This document shows positions 34,717-47,772 of a stretch of 64,000 nt of DNA, one piece after another (positions within the stretch are counted from its first letter, which is position 1; every line of letters begins with the position of its first letter). The position numbers and the translations under genes were made by a program. Below the pieces are notes generated by a model. The model saw nothing but the letters and a program-made list of their open reading frames with translations, was not told the origin of the DNA and made no database searches. Origin of the DNA: Halomonas sp. QHL1 (GTDB lineage: Bacteria > Pseudomonadota > Gammaproteobacteria > Pseudomonadales > Halomonadaceae); NCBI RefSeq assembly GCF_001882345.1, contig NZ_MINL01000001.1:3543852-3607851 (forward strand), given 5' to 3'.

Positions 34717-35778
34717 ATGCGCTTTCTAAAATCTGGTAAAGGGTTGATCGGCGTCGATATTACCTCGGCGACCGTCAAACTGCTTGAGCTAAAACAGTGC
34801 CACGATAATTACCAAGTAGAAAGCTATGCCGTGCGGCCTCTGCGTGAAGGGGCGGTCGTTGAGCGGCGTATCCGTGATATTGATGATGTCGCCAGTGTGC
34901 TTAGTCGTGCCGTGGAACATGCCAAACCCTCTACCCGCAAAGCGGCGGTGGCTGTTCCCGCCAGCGCCGCGATCACCAAAACGCTGAGCTTCCCTGTCGG
35001 GCTAAGTGAAGAGGAGATCGAGGAGCGGATCGTGGCTGAATCCGACCGCCATATTCCGTTTCCGTTCAACGAAGTGGCGTTTGATTTTGAGTGCCTTGGT
35101 CCCGCGCCCTTTGACGATGATCAGCAGCAGGTGGTGCTGGTCGCCTGTCGGCAGCAGGATGTAACGCAGCTCACCGACACACTAGAGCGGGCAGGCTTAG
35201 AGCCCGCGGCAGTAGACGTGGAAACCTTTGCGATGGAGCGTTCGCTTGCCGAATTGCGCCGCCAGCTAAAGGTGGAGAATGATCCCACCGCCTGCGTTGG
35301 GCTGGTGGATATTGGCGCCAATATGAATGCCTTCCACGTCGTCCGTGGTGGGCATATTGTCTATACCCGCGATACGGTGTTTGGTGGCCGCCAGCTCACC
35401 GATGCGATTCGCGACCGCTACGACCTGAGCATGGAGGAGGCCGGTTTCGCTAAAAAGCGTGGCGGACTTCCCGATGATTACCATGAGCGTGTGCTCAACC
35501 CTTTTCTGGAAACCGTGGTGCAGCAGGTGGGGCGCTCTCTGCAGCTCTACTACACCGCCGGACGCCAGCAAGAAGTGCAACACATCGTATTAGCGGGCGG
35601 TTCGAGCGTGATTCCAGGGCTTGCTGAACGCATTGCTGAAGATAGCGGCATGTCGGTGACCATTGCCAACCCCTTTCAGCGCATGCGGGTCAACAAGCGC
35701 TTGAACCTTCAGGCGTTGACCAACGATGCCCCGGCGATGCTCACTGCGGGTGGCTTGGCGATGAGAGTTAGCCAATGA
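34717..35778 (+). CDS. pilM: Type IV pilus assembly protein PilM
   Basis: A 353-residue actin-like cytoplasmic protein that binds the N-terminus of PilN and links the pilus alignment complex to the inner membrane. FtsA/MreB-like features: LIGVDITSATVKLLEL (phosphate 1), VGLVDIGANMNAFHVV (phosphate 2) and IVLAGGSSVIPGLAERI (adenosine motif). ATG 34717 (MRFLKSGKG) is preferred; a GTG at 34699 would add six residues. First gene of pilMNOPQ. Its last codons lie in a 14-bp tandem duplication. Confidence 0.93.
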   Translation: MRFLKSGKGLIGVDITSATVKLLELKQCHDNYQVESYAVRPLREGAVVERRIRDIDDVASVLSRAVEHAKPSTRKAAVAVPASAAITKTLSFPVGLSEEEIEERIVAESDRHIPFPFNEVAFDFECLGPAPFDDDQQQVVLVACRQQDVTQLTDTLERAGLEPAAVDVETFAMERSLAELRRQLKVENDPTACVGLVDIGANMNAFHVVRGGHIVYTRDTVFGGRQLTDAIRDRYDLSMEEAGFAKKRGGLPDDYHERVLNPFLETVVQQVGRSLQLYYTAGRQQEVQHIVLAGGSSVIPGLAERIAEDSGMSVTIANPFQRMRVNKRLNLQALTNDAPAMLTAGGLAMRVSQ

Positions 35779-35788
35779 GAGTTAGCCA
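35761..35788 (+). repeat. 14-bp tandem duplication at the pilM stop
   Basis: ATGAGAGTTAGCCA occurs twice in tandem (35761-35774 and 35775-35788), directly followed by the pilN ATG. The first unit encodes the last pilM residues MRVSQ, and the junction provides the TGA stop. The second unit separates pilM from pilN and repeats an ATG that is not used as the main start. Confidence 0.85.
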
Positions 35789-36361
35789 ATGAGCATGACG
35801 ATTAATCTTCTGCCCTGGCGGGAAGCGCAGCGTGAACGGCAAACCCGCAAATTCTATGCCGTAGTGGCGGGCATGCTGGTGCTTGGCGTCGTGCTTGGCC
35901 TGCTGATTTCACAATTTTACCAGCTCAAGCTGGCGGCCCAGCAGCAGCGTAATGCCTACATTAGTGACCACATTGAGCGTCTTGAGGCCGATATCGACGG
36001 CGTCTCACGCTACGCCAGCGACGCCGAACGCTTAGGCGAGCAGATCGCGGTGTTCCAGGCGCTGCAGGCCGAACGAACGGATGCTGTGCAGCTGTTTAAT
36101 GACGTAGCGGAGAGCGTGGCCAATGGCGTCATTTATCAACGCTTGGCGAAAAACGGCAACAGCATCAGTGTCACTGCGGTGGCTGGCAGCGAGCGCCAGG
36201 TTTCCGAGCAGCTGCGCCGTATTGCCGCGCTGCCGGGGTTAGCTGTGCCCTCGCTCTCGGCGGTTGAGAGTGAGCAAAACGGCTCAGGCCGCGTATTTCG
36301 TTTTGATGTGGAGCAAACCACCGCAGCGCTGCCGCAAGAGATCGAGGAGGCGCTTCCATGA
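35789..36361 (+). CDS. pilN: Type IV pilus assembly protein PilN
   Basis: A 190-residue inner-membrane protein. The conserved PilM-binding tail INLLPWRE sits at residues 4-11, followed by a single membrane helix (about 23-45) and a periplasmic coiled coil plus ferredoxin-like domain that pairs with PilO. ATG 35789 (MSMTINLLPWRE) is used; ATG 35795 is possible. Its end overlaps the pilO start (ATGA), giving coupled synthesis of the heterodimer. Confidence 0.93.
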   Translation: MSMTINLLPWREAQRERQTRKFYAVVAGMLVLGVVLGLLISQFYQLKLAAQQQRNAYISDHIERLEADIDGVSRYASDAERLGEQIAVFQALQAERTDAVQLFNDVAESVANGVIYQRLAKNGNSISVTAVAGSERQVSEQLRRIAALPGLAVPSLSAVESEQNGSGRVFRFDVEQTTAALPQEIEEALP

Positions 36362-37017
36362 CGCTTAATCGCGAGCAGTGGGCTATCGAGTGGCAGCGCC
36401 TGCGCGATGTTGACTGGCGAGACCTAGACGTTAAAGAGGCCGGCGGCTGGCCGTGGCTATTAAAAGTGTTGAGCTGCTGCTTGGCACTGATGGCGGCATT
36501 GTGTTTGATGATGTGGTTCGTGATTAGTGATCAACGCGGGGCCTTAATGGCCGCCCAGCGCCAAGAAGTCAGGCTGCTGAGTGAATACCGCAGTAAAGCC
36601 TCGGAAGCGGCTTTTTTGCCGGAAATGCGCGAGCAGTTAGCGACTCTGGAAGGGCAGTTGGGGCGTATGCGCACCATGCTCCCCACCGATGCGGAAATTC
36701 CCTCGCTGCTGGATAGCATTAGCGATGCCGCCGTCGATAACCGCCTGACCATTGAAACGATTCGGCTGCGTCCAACGCAAACCCAGGCCCACTATGTCGA
36801 GCAACCGCTGGATATCCAGGTGCGGGGCGGCTATCACCAATTGGCGCGCTTTAGTGCCGACATCGCCTCGCTGCCCCGCATGGTGACCCAGCATGACTTT
36901 AGCCTGGAGCCCGTTGACAGCCGCGGCGACACGCTGCGCCTTTCGCTGTTGGCCCGCACCTATCGCTATTTAGAGGCGAGCGACCAACCCTCCTCAGAGG
37001 GGGCAGATTCGCCATGA
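36358..37017 (+). CDS. pilO: Type IV pilus assembly protein PilO
   Basis: A 219-residue inner-membrane partner of PilN. A cytoplasmic start (about 1-33, with 'DVDWRDLDVKEAGGWPW') precedes a membrane helix (about 35-58), a coiled coil (MAAQRQEVRLLSEYRSKASE) and the periplasmic domain with the characteristic MRTMLPTDAEIPSLLDSISD segment. It forms part of the PilMNOP alignment complex connecting the motor to the PilQ secretin. It overlaps both neighbours by four bases. Confidence 0.93.
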   Translation: MTLNREQWAIEWQRLRDVDWRDLDVKEAGGWPWLLKVLSCCLALMAALCLMMWFVISDQRGALMAAQRQEVRLLSEYRSKASEAAFLPEMREQLATLEGQLGRMRTMLPTDAEIPSLLDSISDAAVDNRLTIETIRLRPTQTQAHYVEQPLDIQVRGGYHQLARFSADIASLPRMVTQHDFSLEPVDSRGDTLRLSLLARTYRYLEASDQPSSEGADSP

Positions 37018-37577
37018 GCGCTAAACAAGCAACGCCTCTAGCGGTAAGGGTAACTTCGGCCATCACTCTGGCGCTCTCTGTGGCGGTGCTTGGGGGCTGT
37101 GCGGACGCCGATTTAGCGCAGCTTGAGGGCGCGCTGGCTAATATTCGTCAGTCCCCAGGCGGGCAGCCGCCGGTTATGGCTGTCGCGCTGCCCGAAAGCC
37201 AAGATTTGGCCTACTTGTATAGCGACGGACGTAGCCCCTTTTTACCTCCCGACGAGATTGCCCAGGGTGGCGCTGATCGAAGCGAAGGTGCGCTCGCCCC
37301 TGACCAGCAGCGCGAGCCAGAGCCGCTGGAGCGCTTCTCACTGCAAGAGCTGCGATTGGTCGGTACCATGCGTATGGCGGGGCGGCAGGTAGCGTTGATT
37401 GCATCACCAGATGGCAATGTGACCAGCGTGAAAGAGGGCAACTATATGGGCACCGATTATGGGCGTGTTGCCCAGATCAACGCGCAAGAAATAAGCGTTA
37501 CCGAGCGGGTGTTCACCCAGCGTGAAGGGTGGCAGGAGCGGCAAGTGTCGCTAGTCATCAACGAAAACAACGAGTAA
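37014..37577 (+). CDS. pilP: Type IV pilus assembly lipoprotein PilP
   Basis: A 187-residue inner-membrane lipoprotein. The lipobox LGGC falls at about residues 26-29 after a hydrophobic signal. An unstructured Pro/Glu-rich region follows, then the beta-sandwich domain starting at LQELRLVGTMRMAGRQVALI with GNYMGTDYGRVAQI, typical of PilP. It binds the PilNO dimer and the PilQ N0/N1 region. Starts within the pilO stop; 14 bases separate it from pilQ. Confidence 0.92.
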   Translation: MSAKQATPLAVRVTSAITLALSVAVLGGCADADLAQLEGALANIRQSPGGQPPVMAVALPESQDLAYLYSDGRSPFLPPDEIAQGGADRSEGALAPDQQREPEPLERFSLQELRLVGTMRMAGRQVALIASPDGNVTSVKEGNYMGTDYGRVAQINAQEISVTERVFTQREGWQERQVSLVINENNE

Positions 37578-37591
37578 GCGGATAATAGCTC

Positions 37592-39652
37592 ATGGCAGTT
37601 ACAGCTTGGCGAATCACTCTCTACATGGCCATGGCCGCACTATTGTTACTATTGCCCTCATTGGCCGCCGCTTCGGTGTTGACCGATATTGAAGTCCAGC
37701 CTGCCGAAAACGGTGGCGCCCACCTTGATCTGCGCTTCACCGGCGGCGTGCCTGAGCTACGCAGCTATCGCCTGGACTCCCCGCCCCGAGTGACGCTGGA
37801 TTTGGCAGCAACCCAGAGCGGTCTCGCTGATCGGCGCATCAACGTTAATCGCCACGGTATCGAGCAGATTACCGCTCTGGAGGGCAATGGTCGCACGCGC
37901 TTGGTGGTCAATCTCAGCGAGTTGCAGGCGTTTACGTCTAGCGTGCTGGATGATCGTCTGCGTATTAGCTTTGATGCCGACGCTAGCCGCTCTTCTACGC
38001 CATCGCCCGGCATCGCTTCAGCGGGGCTTGAAACCGACGAAGGGCCGCAGATTGAAAATATTGACTTCCGACGCGGCCCAGATGGTGCCGGACGGCTGAT
38101 GGTCACCTTTGATCGCGATGGAGTCGAGGCAAACGTACGGGAAGGCGGCCCCGATCAAGTGATGGTGGATCTGCGCGATGTGGTGATCTCTGATTCGCTT
38201 AATCAAGTCTACGATGTCACCGACTTTGCAACTCCCATCACCCGGATTACGCCCCGCGCTAGCCAGGGCGACACCCAGCTAGCCATCGCCACGCAGGGCC
38301 CCTATGCGATGATCTCCTCGCAAAGTGGCCGCACGCTGACGGTGGAAGTTCAGCCCGCCAGTCAGGAGGCCCAGCCCTCTCAGGCGACCGGTGAACGCTT
38401 CACCGGCGAGCGCTTGAGCCTTGAATTTCAGGATATCGAAGTGCGCTCGGTGCTAGCAACGCTGGCCGAATTTACCGGACTAAATTTAGTCGCCAGCGAT
38501 AGTGTGACGGGGCGCGTGACGCTCAACTTAAACGATGTGCCCTGGGATCAGGCGCTTGAGCTGATTCTGCAAAGCCAAGGGCTATCGAGTCGCGAGCAAG
38601 GCAATGTAATTGTGGTAGCGCCCGCCAGTGAACTGGCTGATTTAGAGCGCCAGGAGCTAGAGGCGCGCAACCAGCGTGAGACGCTATCGCCGTTGGTCAC
38701 CGAGTTTATCGAGATCAAGTATGCCCGAGCCGAGGATTTGGCCCAGCTACTGCGCGGAGGCGACGGTGACGGTTTTGGGCTGCTCACCGAGCGGGGGCGC
38801 GTCAGTATTGATAACCGCACCAATACGCTGCTGGTGCAGGATACCGCCGATCAGGTGAGCGATATCGTACGTACCATAGACCGTTTGGATGTCGCCGTCC
38901 GCCAGGTGCAAATAGAGGCGCGTATTGTTATCGCCCGGGACACCGCTTCCCGTGAGCTAGGCATTAACTGGGGTATGTCGAGTACCCGCGGCTTTCAAGA
39001 AGGTGATAACGGCGCCTTCAGCCGACGCGATATCAACCCCGATGGCATCAATCGGGCCCAGGGTGGCTTGGCTGTGGATCTAGGCGCTGCCACAGGGCCG
39101 GGCACCGGCTTCAGTTTCGGCTACTTATCCGGCGATATTTTATTGGATTTGGAGCTGCGCGCGCTGGAGAGCGAAGGTAAAAGCCAAACCATTTCTCAGC
39201 CTAGAATTATTACCGCCAACCAGCGCACTGCCCGCATCAGCCAGGGTGAAGAGCGCGCCTTCCAAAGCGTGGATGGCAACGACAATCCGGATACCGAGTT
39301 CAAAGAAGCCGAGCTGTCGTTGGAAGTCACCCCGCAGATTACTCCGGATAACCGTATTATTATGGATCTGGTAATCAAGAATGACAGCTTCCGTGAATCG
39401 GAGTTTGGCGGTGAGCCGCCGATTGATACCAACCAGATCGAGACCCAAGTGCTGGTGGATAACGGCCAAACGGTGGTGTTAGGCGGTATTTTAACCACTG
39501 AAGAGCTGCGCCAAATCGCCAAAACACCGCTTTTGGGTGATATTCCTTTGCTTGGTAGACTGTTTCGCTATACCGAAGAGAGCAATGAAAAGGTAGAGTT
39601 GTTAGTCTTTATTACTCCACGACTTCTAGACGACGGCTTAACGGTTCGCTGA
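37592..39652 (+). CDS. pilQ: Type IV pilus secretin PilQ
   Basis: A 686-residue outer-membrane channel for the pilus. It carries a signal peptide (hydrophobic '[19 protein letters not shown]'), two AMIN domains (about 35-130 and 150-250) that bind peptidoglycan, and an N0/STN domain from about 268 ([20 protein letters not shown]). An N1 domain follows ([18 protein letters not shown]), then the secretin domain ending with [30 protein letters not shown] and [11 protein letters not shown]. Its final bases overlap the aroK start by one base, tying pilus and shikimate genes into one transcript. Confidence 0.95.
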   Translation: MAVTAWRITLYMAMAALLLLLPSLAAASVLTDIEVQPAENGGAHLDLRFTGGVPELRSYRLDSPPRVTLDLAATQSGLADRRINVNRHGIEQITALEGNGRTRLVVNLSELQAFTSSVLDDRLRISFDADASRSSTPSPGIASAGLETDEGPQIENIDFRRGPDGAGRLMVTFDRDGVEANVREGGPDQVMVDLRDVVISDSLNQVYDVTDFATPITRITPRASQGDTQLAIATQGPYAMISSQSGRTLTVEVQPASQEAQPSQATGERFTGERLSLEFQDIEVRSVLATLAEFTGLNLVASDSVTGRVTLNLNDVPWDQALELILQSQGLSSREQGNVIVVAPASELADLERQELEARNQRETLSPLVTEFIEIKYARAEDLAQLLRGGDGDGFGLLTERGRVSIDNRTNTLLVQDTADQVSDIVRTIDRLDVAVRQVQIEARIVIARDTASRELGINWGMSSTRGFQEGDNGAFSRRDINPDGINRAQGGLAVDLGAATGPGTGFSFGYLSGDILLDLELRALESEGKSQTISQPRIITANQRTARISQGEERAFQSVDGNDNPDTEFKEAELSLEVTPQITPDNRIIMDLVIKNDSFRESEFGGEPPIDTNQIETQVLVDNGQTVVLGGILTTEELRQIAKTPLLGDIPLLGRLFRYTEESNEKVELLVFITPRLLDDGLTVR

Positions 39653-40230
39653 TGCAGGATTTACCCAATTTATTTCTCATAGGTCCCATGGGGGCTGGCA
39701 AAAGCACCATCGGTCGCCTGTTGGCGGCAGAGCTCGCGCGTCCGTTTTATGACAGTGACCACGCCATTCAAGACCGCTGCGGGGCCGATATTCCGTGGAT
39801 TTTTGATGTCGAGGGTGAGCAGGGCTTTCGCCTGCGGGAAATTCATATGATTGATGAGTTAACCCAGCTCTCTCCGGTGGTGGTCGCCACCGGTGGCGGT
39901 GCGGTGCTACGCGAAGAGAATCGACGCGCACTGCGCGAGCGCGGCACGGTGGTGTATCTGTTGACCACCGTCGACCAGCAGCTCAAACGGACAGCGAAAG
40001 ATCGCAACCGGCCGCTTTTGCAGTGCGCCAACCGCGAACAGGTGCTCAACGATATGTTTGCCCAGCGCGACCCGCTTTATCGCGCCACCTCTGATATTGC
40101 CGTGCGCACCGACCGGCGCAGCCCGCGGGCGGTGGTCAATGAGATTCTACGCCGGGTGCACCGGCTGGTGGACCCCCTCGAGCCCTCATCACCGACGGCT
40201 GGAACGCTTAACCATAAGGTATCGCAATGA
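39652..40230 (+). CDS. aroK: Shikimate kinase
   Basis: A 192-residue P-loop kinase that phosphorylates shikimate with ATP, step five of chorismate synthesis. Walker [16 protein letters not shown] lies at residues 11-25; substrate-binding residues are in [18 protein letters not shown] and [15 protein letters not shown]; the lid Arg is in KDRNRPLL. The start overlaps the pilQ stop and the end overlaps aroB (ATGA). It uses the second, sometimes seen, FxxREx variant LRE instead of FRE. Confidence 0.94.
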   Translation: MQDLPNLFLIGPMGAGKSTIGRLLAAELARPFYDSDHAIQDRCGADIPWIFDVEGEQGFRLREIHMIDELTQLSPVVVATGGGAVLREENRRALRERGTVVYLLTTVDQQLKRTAKDRNRPLLQCANREQVLNDMFAQRDPLYRATSDIAVRTDRRSPRAVVNEILRRVHRLVDPLEPSSPTAGTLNHKVSQ

Positions 40231-41333
40231 TCTCGACAGCCAGCGCGCAACGCACGCTTCATGTTGCTTTAGGCGAGCGCAGCTACCCGATTCATATTGG
40301 CACCGGGCTGATTGAGAATGCCGATATGCTAACGCCTTACCTGGCCGGCCAGCAGGTGATGGTGGTGACCAACGAGACCATCGCGCCGCTCTACCTGGAA
40401 AAGCTCTGCGCTAACTTGCCGGATCATCTGGAGGTGCGCACGGTCGTGCTCCCCGATGGCGAGCAGTATAAAACCATCGAGCAGGTCAGCCGTATTTGGG
40501 ACGCGCTGCTAGAGGCGGGTTTTAACCGCCGCTGCACCCTGATCGCCTTAGGCGGTGGGGTAATTGGCGATATGGTCGGCTACGCCGCCGCTTCCTATCA
40601 GCGCGGCGTGGCGTTTATCCAAGTGCCCACCACGCTGCTTTCCCAGGTGGATTCGTCGGTAGGCGGTAAAACCGGCGTTAACCATCCGCTGGGTAAAAAC
40701 ATGATTGGCGCTTTCTGGCAGCCCAAAGCCGTGCTGGTGGATATTGATACGCTTAAGAGCCTGCCGCGTCGCGAGCTCTCCGCTGGCCTCGCCGAGGTCA
40801 TCAAGTACGGACTAATCCGCGACGAAGCGTTTTTAAGCTGGCTGGAAGCCAATATGCCCGCACTACTCAACGTGGACCCTGAGGTCGTCGCCGAAGCGAT
40901 TGCGCAAAGCTGCCAAATCAAAGCGGATATTGTTGCCGAAGATGAAACCGAGCAGGGCGTGCGTGCGCTGCTCAACCTGGGCCACACCTTTGGCCACGCC
41001 ATTGAGGCGCACCAGGGCTACGGCAACTGGCTACACGGGGAGGCAGTGGGTGCTGGTATGGCCATGGCGGCAACGCTTTCCCAGCGCTTGGGCTGGATCG
41101 ACGACGCAGAGCTAGCACGTAGCCTAGCGGTGATTGAGAGCGCAGAACTGCCGTTGTCGGCACCGGCGAATATGTCCAGCGATGACTTTTTAACCCGTAT
41201 GCGGCTGGACAAGAAAAACATCGATTCGCGGCTGCGGTTAGTGCTGCTTAACGCCCTGGGCGATGCCTGCGTTAGCGATGCAACGCCCGTTGATGTCCTC
41301 CGCACCCTGCTGGACGATTACCCGCGCTGCTGA
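40227..41333 (+). CDS. aroB: 3-dehydroquinate synthase
   Basis: A 368-residue NAD- and zinc-dependent cyclase converting DAHP to 3-dehydroquinate. Motifs: the NAD-binding [17 protein letters not shown], the [20 protein letters not shown] substrate loop, [16 protein letters not shown], and the zinc ligands in [20 protein letters not shown] and [12 protein letters not shown]. Starts in the aroK stop. The damX gene that often follows aroB in gammaproteobacteria is absent; the operon appears to end with a hairpin at 41389. Confidence 0.95.
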   Translation: MISTASAQRTLHVALGERSYPIHIGTGLIENADMLTPYLAGQQVMVVTNETIAPLYLEKLCANLPDHLEVRTVVLPDGEQYKTIEQVSRIWDALLEAGFNRRCTLIALGGGVIGDMVGYAAASYQRGVAFIQVPTTLLSQVDSSVGGKTGVNHPLGKNMIGAFWQPKAVLVDIDTLKSLPRRELSAGLAEVIKYGLIRDEAFLSWLEANMPALLNVDPEVVAEAIAQSCQIKADIVAEDETEQGVRALLNLGHTFGHAIEAHQGYGNWLHGEAVGAGMAMAATLSQRLGWIDDAELARSLAVIESAELPLSAPANMSSDDFLTRMRLDKKNIDSRLRLVLLNALGDACVSDATPVDVLRTLLDDYPRC

Positions 41334-41851
41334 GTGGCAACGTAATCCTTTCAAAAACCCAGTCATTTCATAACCTAGCCAGCTATAGCCGCCCAATGGA
41401 TCGCTCCTTACATAGAGTGGTTTCACTGGGCGGTTTTGTATTCGCTTGGCTACGCCATAAGCCGATTAGTCGAACGCTGTTTTGTATAATCCGTATGCCT
41501 TATGCGCTATCGGCATGGGTATTTGGTCGCTATTTAGACTAAAGTTTAATGGAAAATAATAAGCGTTAAAATAGCGTTTTAACTGACTACAAGTGTTTGA
41601 AGTATATGTATTTTTTCCTTGGATGAGAATGCAAATACAGGATTTGAAAAGAGTTTCCCTAACGATGTGGGCGCCAAGAGATTGCGCACAACGTGTGCCA
41701 ATCGCTATGCTGACCGGCCATTTTGTTGCGGCAGCGAATGTGGGAAATACACCATTCTGGCCAGGTTATAAGCACCATAAAAAAAGCAAAACCTGCCTTT
41801 ATACCATAAGCACGCTGCTAAAAAAATACGCTGACTAGTAGAGGCACGCCC
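41334..41851. other. Long intergenic region between aroB and gltB
   Basis: Besides the hairpin at 41389, the stretch is AT-richer than its flanks (about 41480-41850). A plus-strand frame at 41593-41838 lacks a ribosome binding site and family resemblance, so I do not call it. The gltBD promoter and any nitrogen-responsive sites must lie here, but I cannot assign them. Confidence 0.5.
41389..41437 (+). terminator. Probable terminator of the pil-aro operon
   Basis: CCGCCCAATG (41389-41398) pairs with CACTGGGCGG (41424-41433), one mismatch, across a 25-base loop, followed by TTTT. The large loop lowers certainty. Confidence 0.55.
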
Positions 41852-44800
41852 ATGAATAGAGGTCTTCACCAGCCTGGCGAGTTCCGCGATAACTGTGGTT
41901 TTGGCCTGATTGCCCATATGGAAGGCCAGGCTAGCCACGATTTGCTGAAAACTGCCATTGAATCCCTGACCTGCATGACTCACCGGGGTGGTATCGCTGC
42001 CGACGGCAAAACCGGCGACGGCTGTGGTCTGCTGCTTAAAATGCCGACCCCCTTTATGCAGGCGCTGGCCAAAGAGGCGTTTGATGCTGAGCTGGGCGAA
42101 CGCTTTGCCGTGGGCGTGGTATTTCTACCCGACGATGACGCTCGTGAAACGCATGCCCGTGACACCCTGACCTTTGAACTTGAAGCACGCGGGCTCAATG
42201 TAGTGGGTTGGCGCGATGTGCCGACTGACTCCAGCGTTTGCGGCCCCATGGCGCTAGACTGCCTGCCACGTATTCGTCAGCTGTTTGTGCAGCCAGGCCA
42301 GGGCGAGCACTTCGATGTCGATCTGTTTATGGCGCGCCGCCGCGCTGAACAAGTGCTGCGTGACGAAGAGGACTTCTACGTCGCATCGCTGTCGTCAGAA
42401 GTCATCTCCTATAAAGGCTTGATGATGCCGGAGGATCTACCGGCGTTTTATAAAGACTTGAATGACCCGCGCCTGGAAACCGCCATTTGCGTTTTCCACC
42501 AGCGCTTCTCGACTAACACCGCGCCGCGCTGGCCGCTGGCGCAGCCGTTCCGTCTATTGGCCCACAACGGTGAAATCAACACCATTGAGGCCAACCGCGG
42601 CTGGGCGAACTCGCGTAAAGCCAACTTCGTTAACGAGCGTCTGCCGGATATCGCCGAGCTGGACGAAATCGTCAATACTACCGGCTCCGACTCCTCCAGT
42701 ATGGATAACATGCTGGAAGTGCTCCTGACCGGCGGGATGGAGCTGCATCGTGCGGTACGCATGATGGTGCCGCCCGCCTGGCAGAACGTCGAAACCATGG
42801 ACGCCGAGCTGCGTGCCTTCTACGAATACAACTCCATGCACATGGAGCCGTGGGATGGCCCAGCAGGCGTGGTGATGACCGACGGCCGTCAAGCGGTGTG
42901 TATGCTTGACCGTAACGGCCTGCGCCCGGCGCGCTGGGTGATTACCAAGAATGGCTATATCACCCTGGCGTCGGAAATCGGCACCTACGGCTATAAGCCG
43001 GAAGACGTGGTCGCCAAGGGTCGCGTTGGTCCTGGGCAAATGCTCGCCGTGGATACCGAAACCGGCGAAGTACTGCACACCTCCGATATCGATGAGCGGT
43101 TGAAATCTGCCTACCCTTATAAGCGTTGGTTAAAGCAGGAAGCCAGCTATTTAGAGTCGGCGTTGACCGAGCTGGCGCGTTTCCAATCCATGGATACCGA
43201 CGCGCTCAACGTTCAACAGAAGATGTTCCAGGTAAGTTTCGAAGAGCGCGACCAGGTGCTGCGCCCGCTAGCGGAGAGCGGCCAGGAAGCCGTTGGCTCA
43301 ATGGGCGACGACACCCCCATGGCGGTGCTGTCGAGCCGTCCGCGTCTGCTGACCGACTACTTCCGCCAGAAGTTCGCCCAGGTCACTAACCCGGCGATTG
43401 ACCCGCTGCGCGAAGCGATCGTGATGTCACTGGAAACCTGCTGTGGTGCGGAGCTGAACGTCTTTAAAGCGACGCCTGAGCACGCTCACCGCTTGATCTT
43501 GACTACCCCAGTGTTGTCGCCGCGCAAGTTTACCGCGCTGGTTAGCCAGGACGATCCGGCGTTTGCCAGCCACACCATGTCACTGGGTTACGACCCCGAA
43601 CAGCAAAGCTTGCACCAAGCGCTTAAGGCCCTGTGTGAAGATGCCGAAGCGAAAGTGCGCGCCGGTAAAGTTATTCTGGTGCTCACCGATGCGGAGCTGT
43701 CGAAAGGGCTGATTCCCATTCAGGCCGCCCTGGCCGTGGGGGCCGTGCACTCTCACTTAGGTCGTTTAGCGCTACGCCCCAACGCCAACATCGTGGTGGA
43801 AACCGGCTATGCCCGGGATGCACACCAAATGGCGGTGCTGTTTGGTGTGGGTGCTACGGCGGTTTATCCGTGGCTCGCCTATCAGGTCATGGCGGATATG
43901 CACCGCACGGGCGAGCTGACTGGTAACCCGGCTGACGGCCGCGAAAACTACCGTAAAGGGCTGCAGAAAGGCCTGTTCAAGATACTGTCTAAAATGGGTA
44001 TCTCGACGCTGGCTTCCTACCGTGGCTCGATGCTGTTCGAAGCCGTGGGTCTGGCGGACGAAGTGATGGATATGTGCTTTGTCGGCATGGCGTCGCGCAT
44101 CCAAGGCACTGGCTTCGCCGAGCTGCAGATGCAGCAGGCGCTGCTGGCCAAAGATGCCTGGATTCCCCGCAAAGGCATCTCCCAGGGCGGCATGTTCAAG
44201 TATGTCCACGGCCACGAGTACCACGCCTATAACCCCGATGTAGTGATGTCGCTGCAGGCGGCGGTTCAGGAGGGCAGCTACACCAAGTGGAAGAAGTTCG
44301 CCCAGCTGGTGAACGAGCGCCCGGTAGCTACCATCCGTGATTTGCTCAAACTCAAGACTGTTGAAACGCCGATTGCGCTGGATGAAGTGGAGCCGGTTGA
44401 AGAACTGTTGCCGCGTTTTGATAGCGCCGGTATGTCGCTGGGCGCGCTCTCGCCGGAAGCCCACGAAGCGCTGGCACAGGCCATGAACGAAGCGGGCGGT
44501 CGTTCCAACTCTGGCGAAGGCGGCGAAGACCCGTCACGCTATGGCACTATCCGTAGCTCGAAAATCAAGCAGATCGCCTCTGGGCGTTTTGGTGTTACCC
44601 CGGCGTACCTGGTCAATGCGGAAGTGCTGCAGATTAAGGTTGCCCAGGGTGCTAAGCCCGGCGAAGGTGGTCAGCTGCCCGGCGGTAAGGTAAACCAGCT
44701 GATTGCTCGGCTGCGCTACGCGGTGCCTGGTGTGACGCTGATTTCACCCCCGCCGCACCACGATATTTACTCCATCGAGGATTTGGCCCAGCTGATTTTT

Positions 44801-46294
44801 GACCTTAAGCAGGTCAATCCAGATGCCCAGGTGTCGGTGAAACTGGTTTCCGAGCCGGGGATTGGCACGATCGCCACCGGTGTGGCCAAGGCCTACGCGG
44901 ATCTGATTACCGTGTCTGGCTACGACGGCGGCACGGCGGCAAGCCCGCTGACCTCGATCAAGCATGCCGGTTCACCCTGGGAATTGGGGCTGCCGGAAGT
45001 GCATCAGGCACTGCGTATCAACGGCCTGCGCGACAAGATTCGCCTGCAGACCGACGGCGGTCTGAAAACCGGCCTGGATGTAGTGAAAGCGGCGATTCTC
45101 GGCGCCGAGAGCTTCGGCTTCGGTACCGCGCCCATGGTAGCGTTGGGCTGTAAATACCTGCGTATCTGTCACCTCAATAACTGTGCCACCGGTGTCGCCA
45201 CCCAGGACGACTTCCTGCGCGGCGAGCATTTCCGCGGCACCGTGGACATGGTCAAAAACTACTTCCGCTTTATTGCCGAAGAAGTGCGTGAGCTGATGGC
45301 GGCGCTGGGCGTGCGCAAGCTCACTGACCTGATCGGGCGTACCGATCTGCTGGAAGTGCTGGAAGGCAATACGGCCTCCCAGCGTAAGCTCGATCTAACG
45401 CCGCTGCTGGCCAATGATTTTGTACCCAAAGACGCGCCGCAGTTCTGCACCGTTAGCCGTAACGTGCCTCACGATCCGGGTGCTAAAAACCAGGAAGTGC
45501 TGGCGGCGCTGAAAGACGCTATCGAAAGCCAGTCGGGCGGTGAGTTTGATTTCACCATCACCAACTGTGACCGCAGCGTGGGCGCGCTTAGTTCCGGTGC
45601 GATTGCCAAGCGCTACGGCGAAGAAGGGTTGGAAGCGGCACCGGTTACGGCTAATTTCGTCGGCGTGGCAGGGCAGAGCTTCGGGGTGTGGAACGCTCGT
45701 GGTCTGAACCTCTTCCTGGAAGGCGACGCCAACGACTACGTCGGCAAGGGCATGAACGGCGGCAGTATCGTGATTGTGCCGCCCAAAGTCAGCCAGTTTG
45801 AGAGCCATAAAACGGCCATTATCGGCAACACCTGCCTGTACGGCGCCACCGGCGGCACGCTGTTCGCGGCCGGTACTGCGGGAGAGCGCTTTGCCGTGCG
45901 TAACTCAGGCGCTTCCGCGGTGATTGAAGGCGCAGGGGATCATTGCTGCGAATACATGACCGGCGGTTTGGTCTGCGTACTCGGTGAGACCGGCGTGAAC
46001 TTCGGTGCGGGCATGACCGGTGGGTTTGCCTATGTGCTGGATGAAGAGCGCACTTTCGTGGATAAGTACAACCACGAGCTGGTCGAAATTCACCGCGTTA
46101 ACACAGAGGCGATGGAGGCGTATCGTCGTCACCTGCGTGAAATGATTGAAGCCTACGTGGCCGCGACGGGTTCCGCGCGTGGGGCGGCTATTTTGGAAGA
46201 CTTCAGCGACTATGCGCGCCACTTCTGGCTGGTTAAGCCAAAAGCGGCAAGCCTTGGTAGTTTGCTGGATCAGTCTCGGCGTCAGCCGCAATAA
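41852..46294 (+). CDS. gltB: Glutamate synthase (NADPH) large subunit
   Basis: A 1480-residue enzyme making glutamate from glutamine and 2-oxoglutarate. The class II amidotransferase nucleophile is Cys15 ([13 protein letters not shown]), reached after removal of a 14-residue propeptide, shorter than the 42 residues of E. coli. The central domain and the FMN-binding synthase domain follow ([43 protein letters not shown]). So do the 3Fe-4S cysteines in [13 protein letters not shown]. The beta-helix GXGXG domain forms the C-terminus ([24 protein letters not shown]-like repeats). gltD follows after 36 bases. Confidence 0.96.
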   Translation: MNRGLHQPGEFRDNCGFGLIAHMEGQASHDLLKTAIESLTCMTHRGGIAADGKTGDGCGLLLKMPTPFMQALAKEAFDAELGERFAVGVVFLPDDDARETHARDTLTFELEARGLNVVGWRDVPTDSSVCGPMALDCLPRIRQLFVQPGQGEHFDVDLFMARRRAEQVLRDEEDFYVASLSSEVISYKGLMMPEDLPAFYKDLNDPRLETAICVFHQRFSTNTAPRWPLAQPFRLLAHNGEINTIEANRGWANSRKANFVNERLPDIAELDEIVNTTGSDSSSMDNMLEVLLTGGMELHRAVRMMVPPAWQNVETMDAELRAFYEYNSMHMEPWDGPAGVVMTDGRQAVCMLDRNGLRPARWVITKNGYITLASEIGTYGYKPEDVVAKGRVGPGQMLAVDTETGEVLHTSDIDERLKSAYPYKRWLKQEASYLESALTELARFQSMDTDALNVQQKMFQVSFEERDQVLRPLAESGQEAVGSMGDDTPMAVLSSRPRLLTDYFRQKFAQVTNPAIDPLREAIVMSLETCCGAELNVFKATPEHAHRLILTTPVLSPRKFTALVSQDDPAFASHTMSLGYDPEQQSLHQALKALCEDAEAKVRAGKVILVLTDAELSKGLIPIQAALAVGAVHSHLGRLALRPNANIVVETGYARDAHQMAVLFGVGATAVYPWLAYQVMADMHRTGELTGNPADGRENYRKGLQKGLFKILSKMGISTLASYRGSMLFEAVGLADEVMDMCFVGMASRIQGTGFAELQMQQALLAKDAWIPRKGISQGGMFKYVHGHEYHAYNPDVVMSLQAAVQEGSYTKWKKFAQLVNERPVATIRDLLKLKTVETPIALDEVEPVEELLPRFDSAGMSLGALSPEAHEALAQAMNEAGGRSNSGEGGEDPSRYGTIRSSKIKQIASGRFGVTPAYLVNAEVLQIKVAQGAKPGEGGQLPGGKVNQLIARLRYAVPGVTLISPPPHHDIYSIEDLAQLIFDLKQVNPDAQVSVKLVSEPGIGTIATGVAKAYADLITVSGYDGGTAASPLTSIKHAGSPWELGLPEVHQALRINGLRDKIRLQTDGGLKTGLDVVKAAILGAESFGFGTAPMVALGCKYLRICHLNNCATGVATQDDFLRGEHFRGTVDMVKNYFRFIAEEVRELMAALGVRKLTDLIGRTDLLEVLEGNTASQRKLDLTPLLANDFVPKDAPQFCTVSRNVPHDPGAKNQEVLAALKDAIESQSGGEFDFTITNCDRSVGALSSGAIAKRYGEEGLEAAPVTANFVGVAGQSFGVWNARGLNLFLEGDANDYVGKGMNGGSIVIVPPKVSQFESHKTAIIGNTCLYGATGGTLFAAGTAGERFAVRNSGASAVIEGAGDHCCEYMTGGLVCVLGETGVNFGAGMTGGFAYVLDEERTFVDKYNHELVEIHRVNTEAMEAYRRHLREMIEAYVAATGSARGAAILEDFSDYARHFWLVKPKAASLGSLLDQSRRQPQ

Positions 46295-47749
<1,455 letters not shown>

Positions 47750-47772
47750 AAGCGCTGCCTTTATAGGCTTCA

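Noticed and set aside
41593..41838. Plus-strand 81-codon frame between aroB and gltB
   Set aside because: No ribosome binding site, no recognisable family, and in a low-complexity AT-rich spacer.
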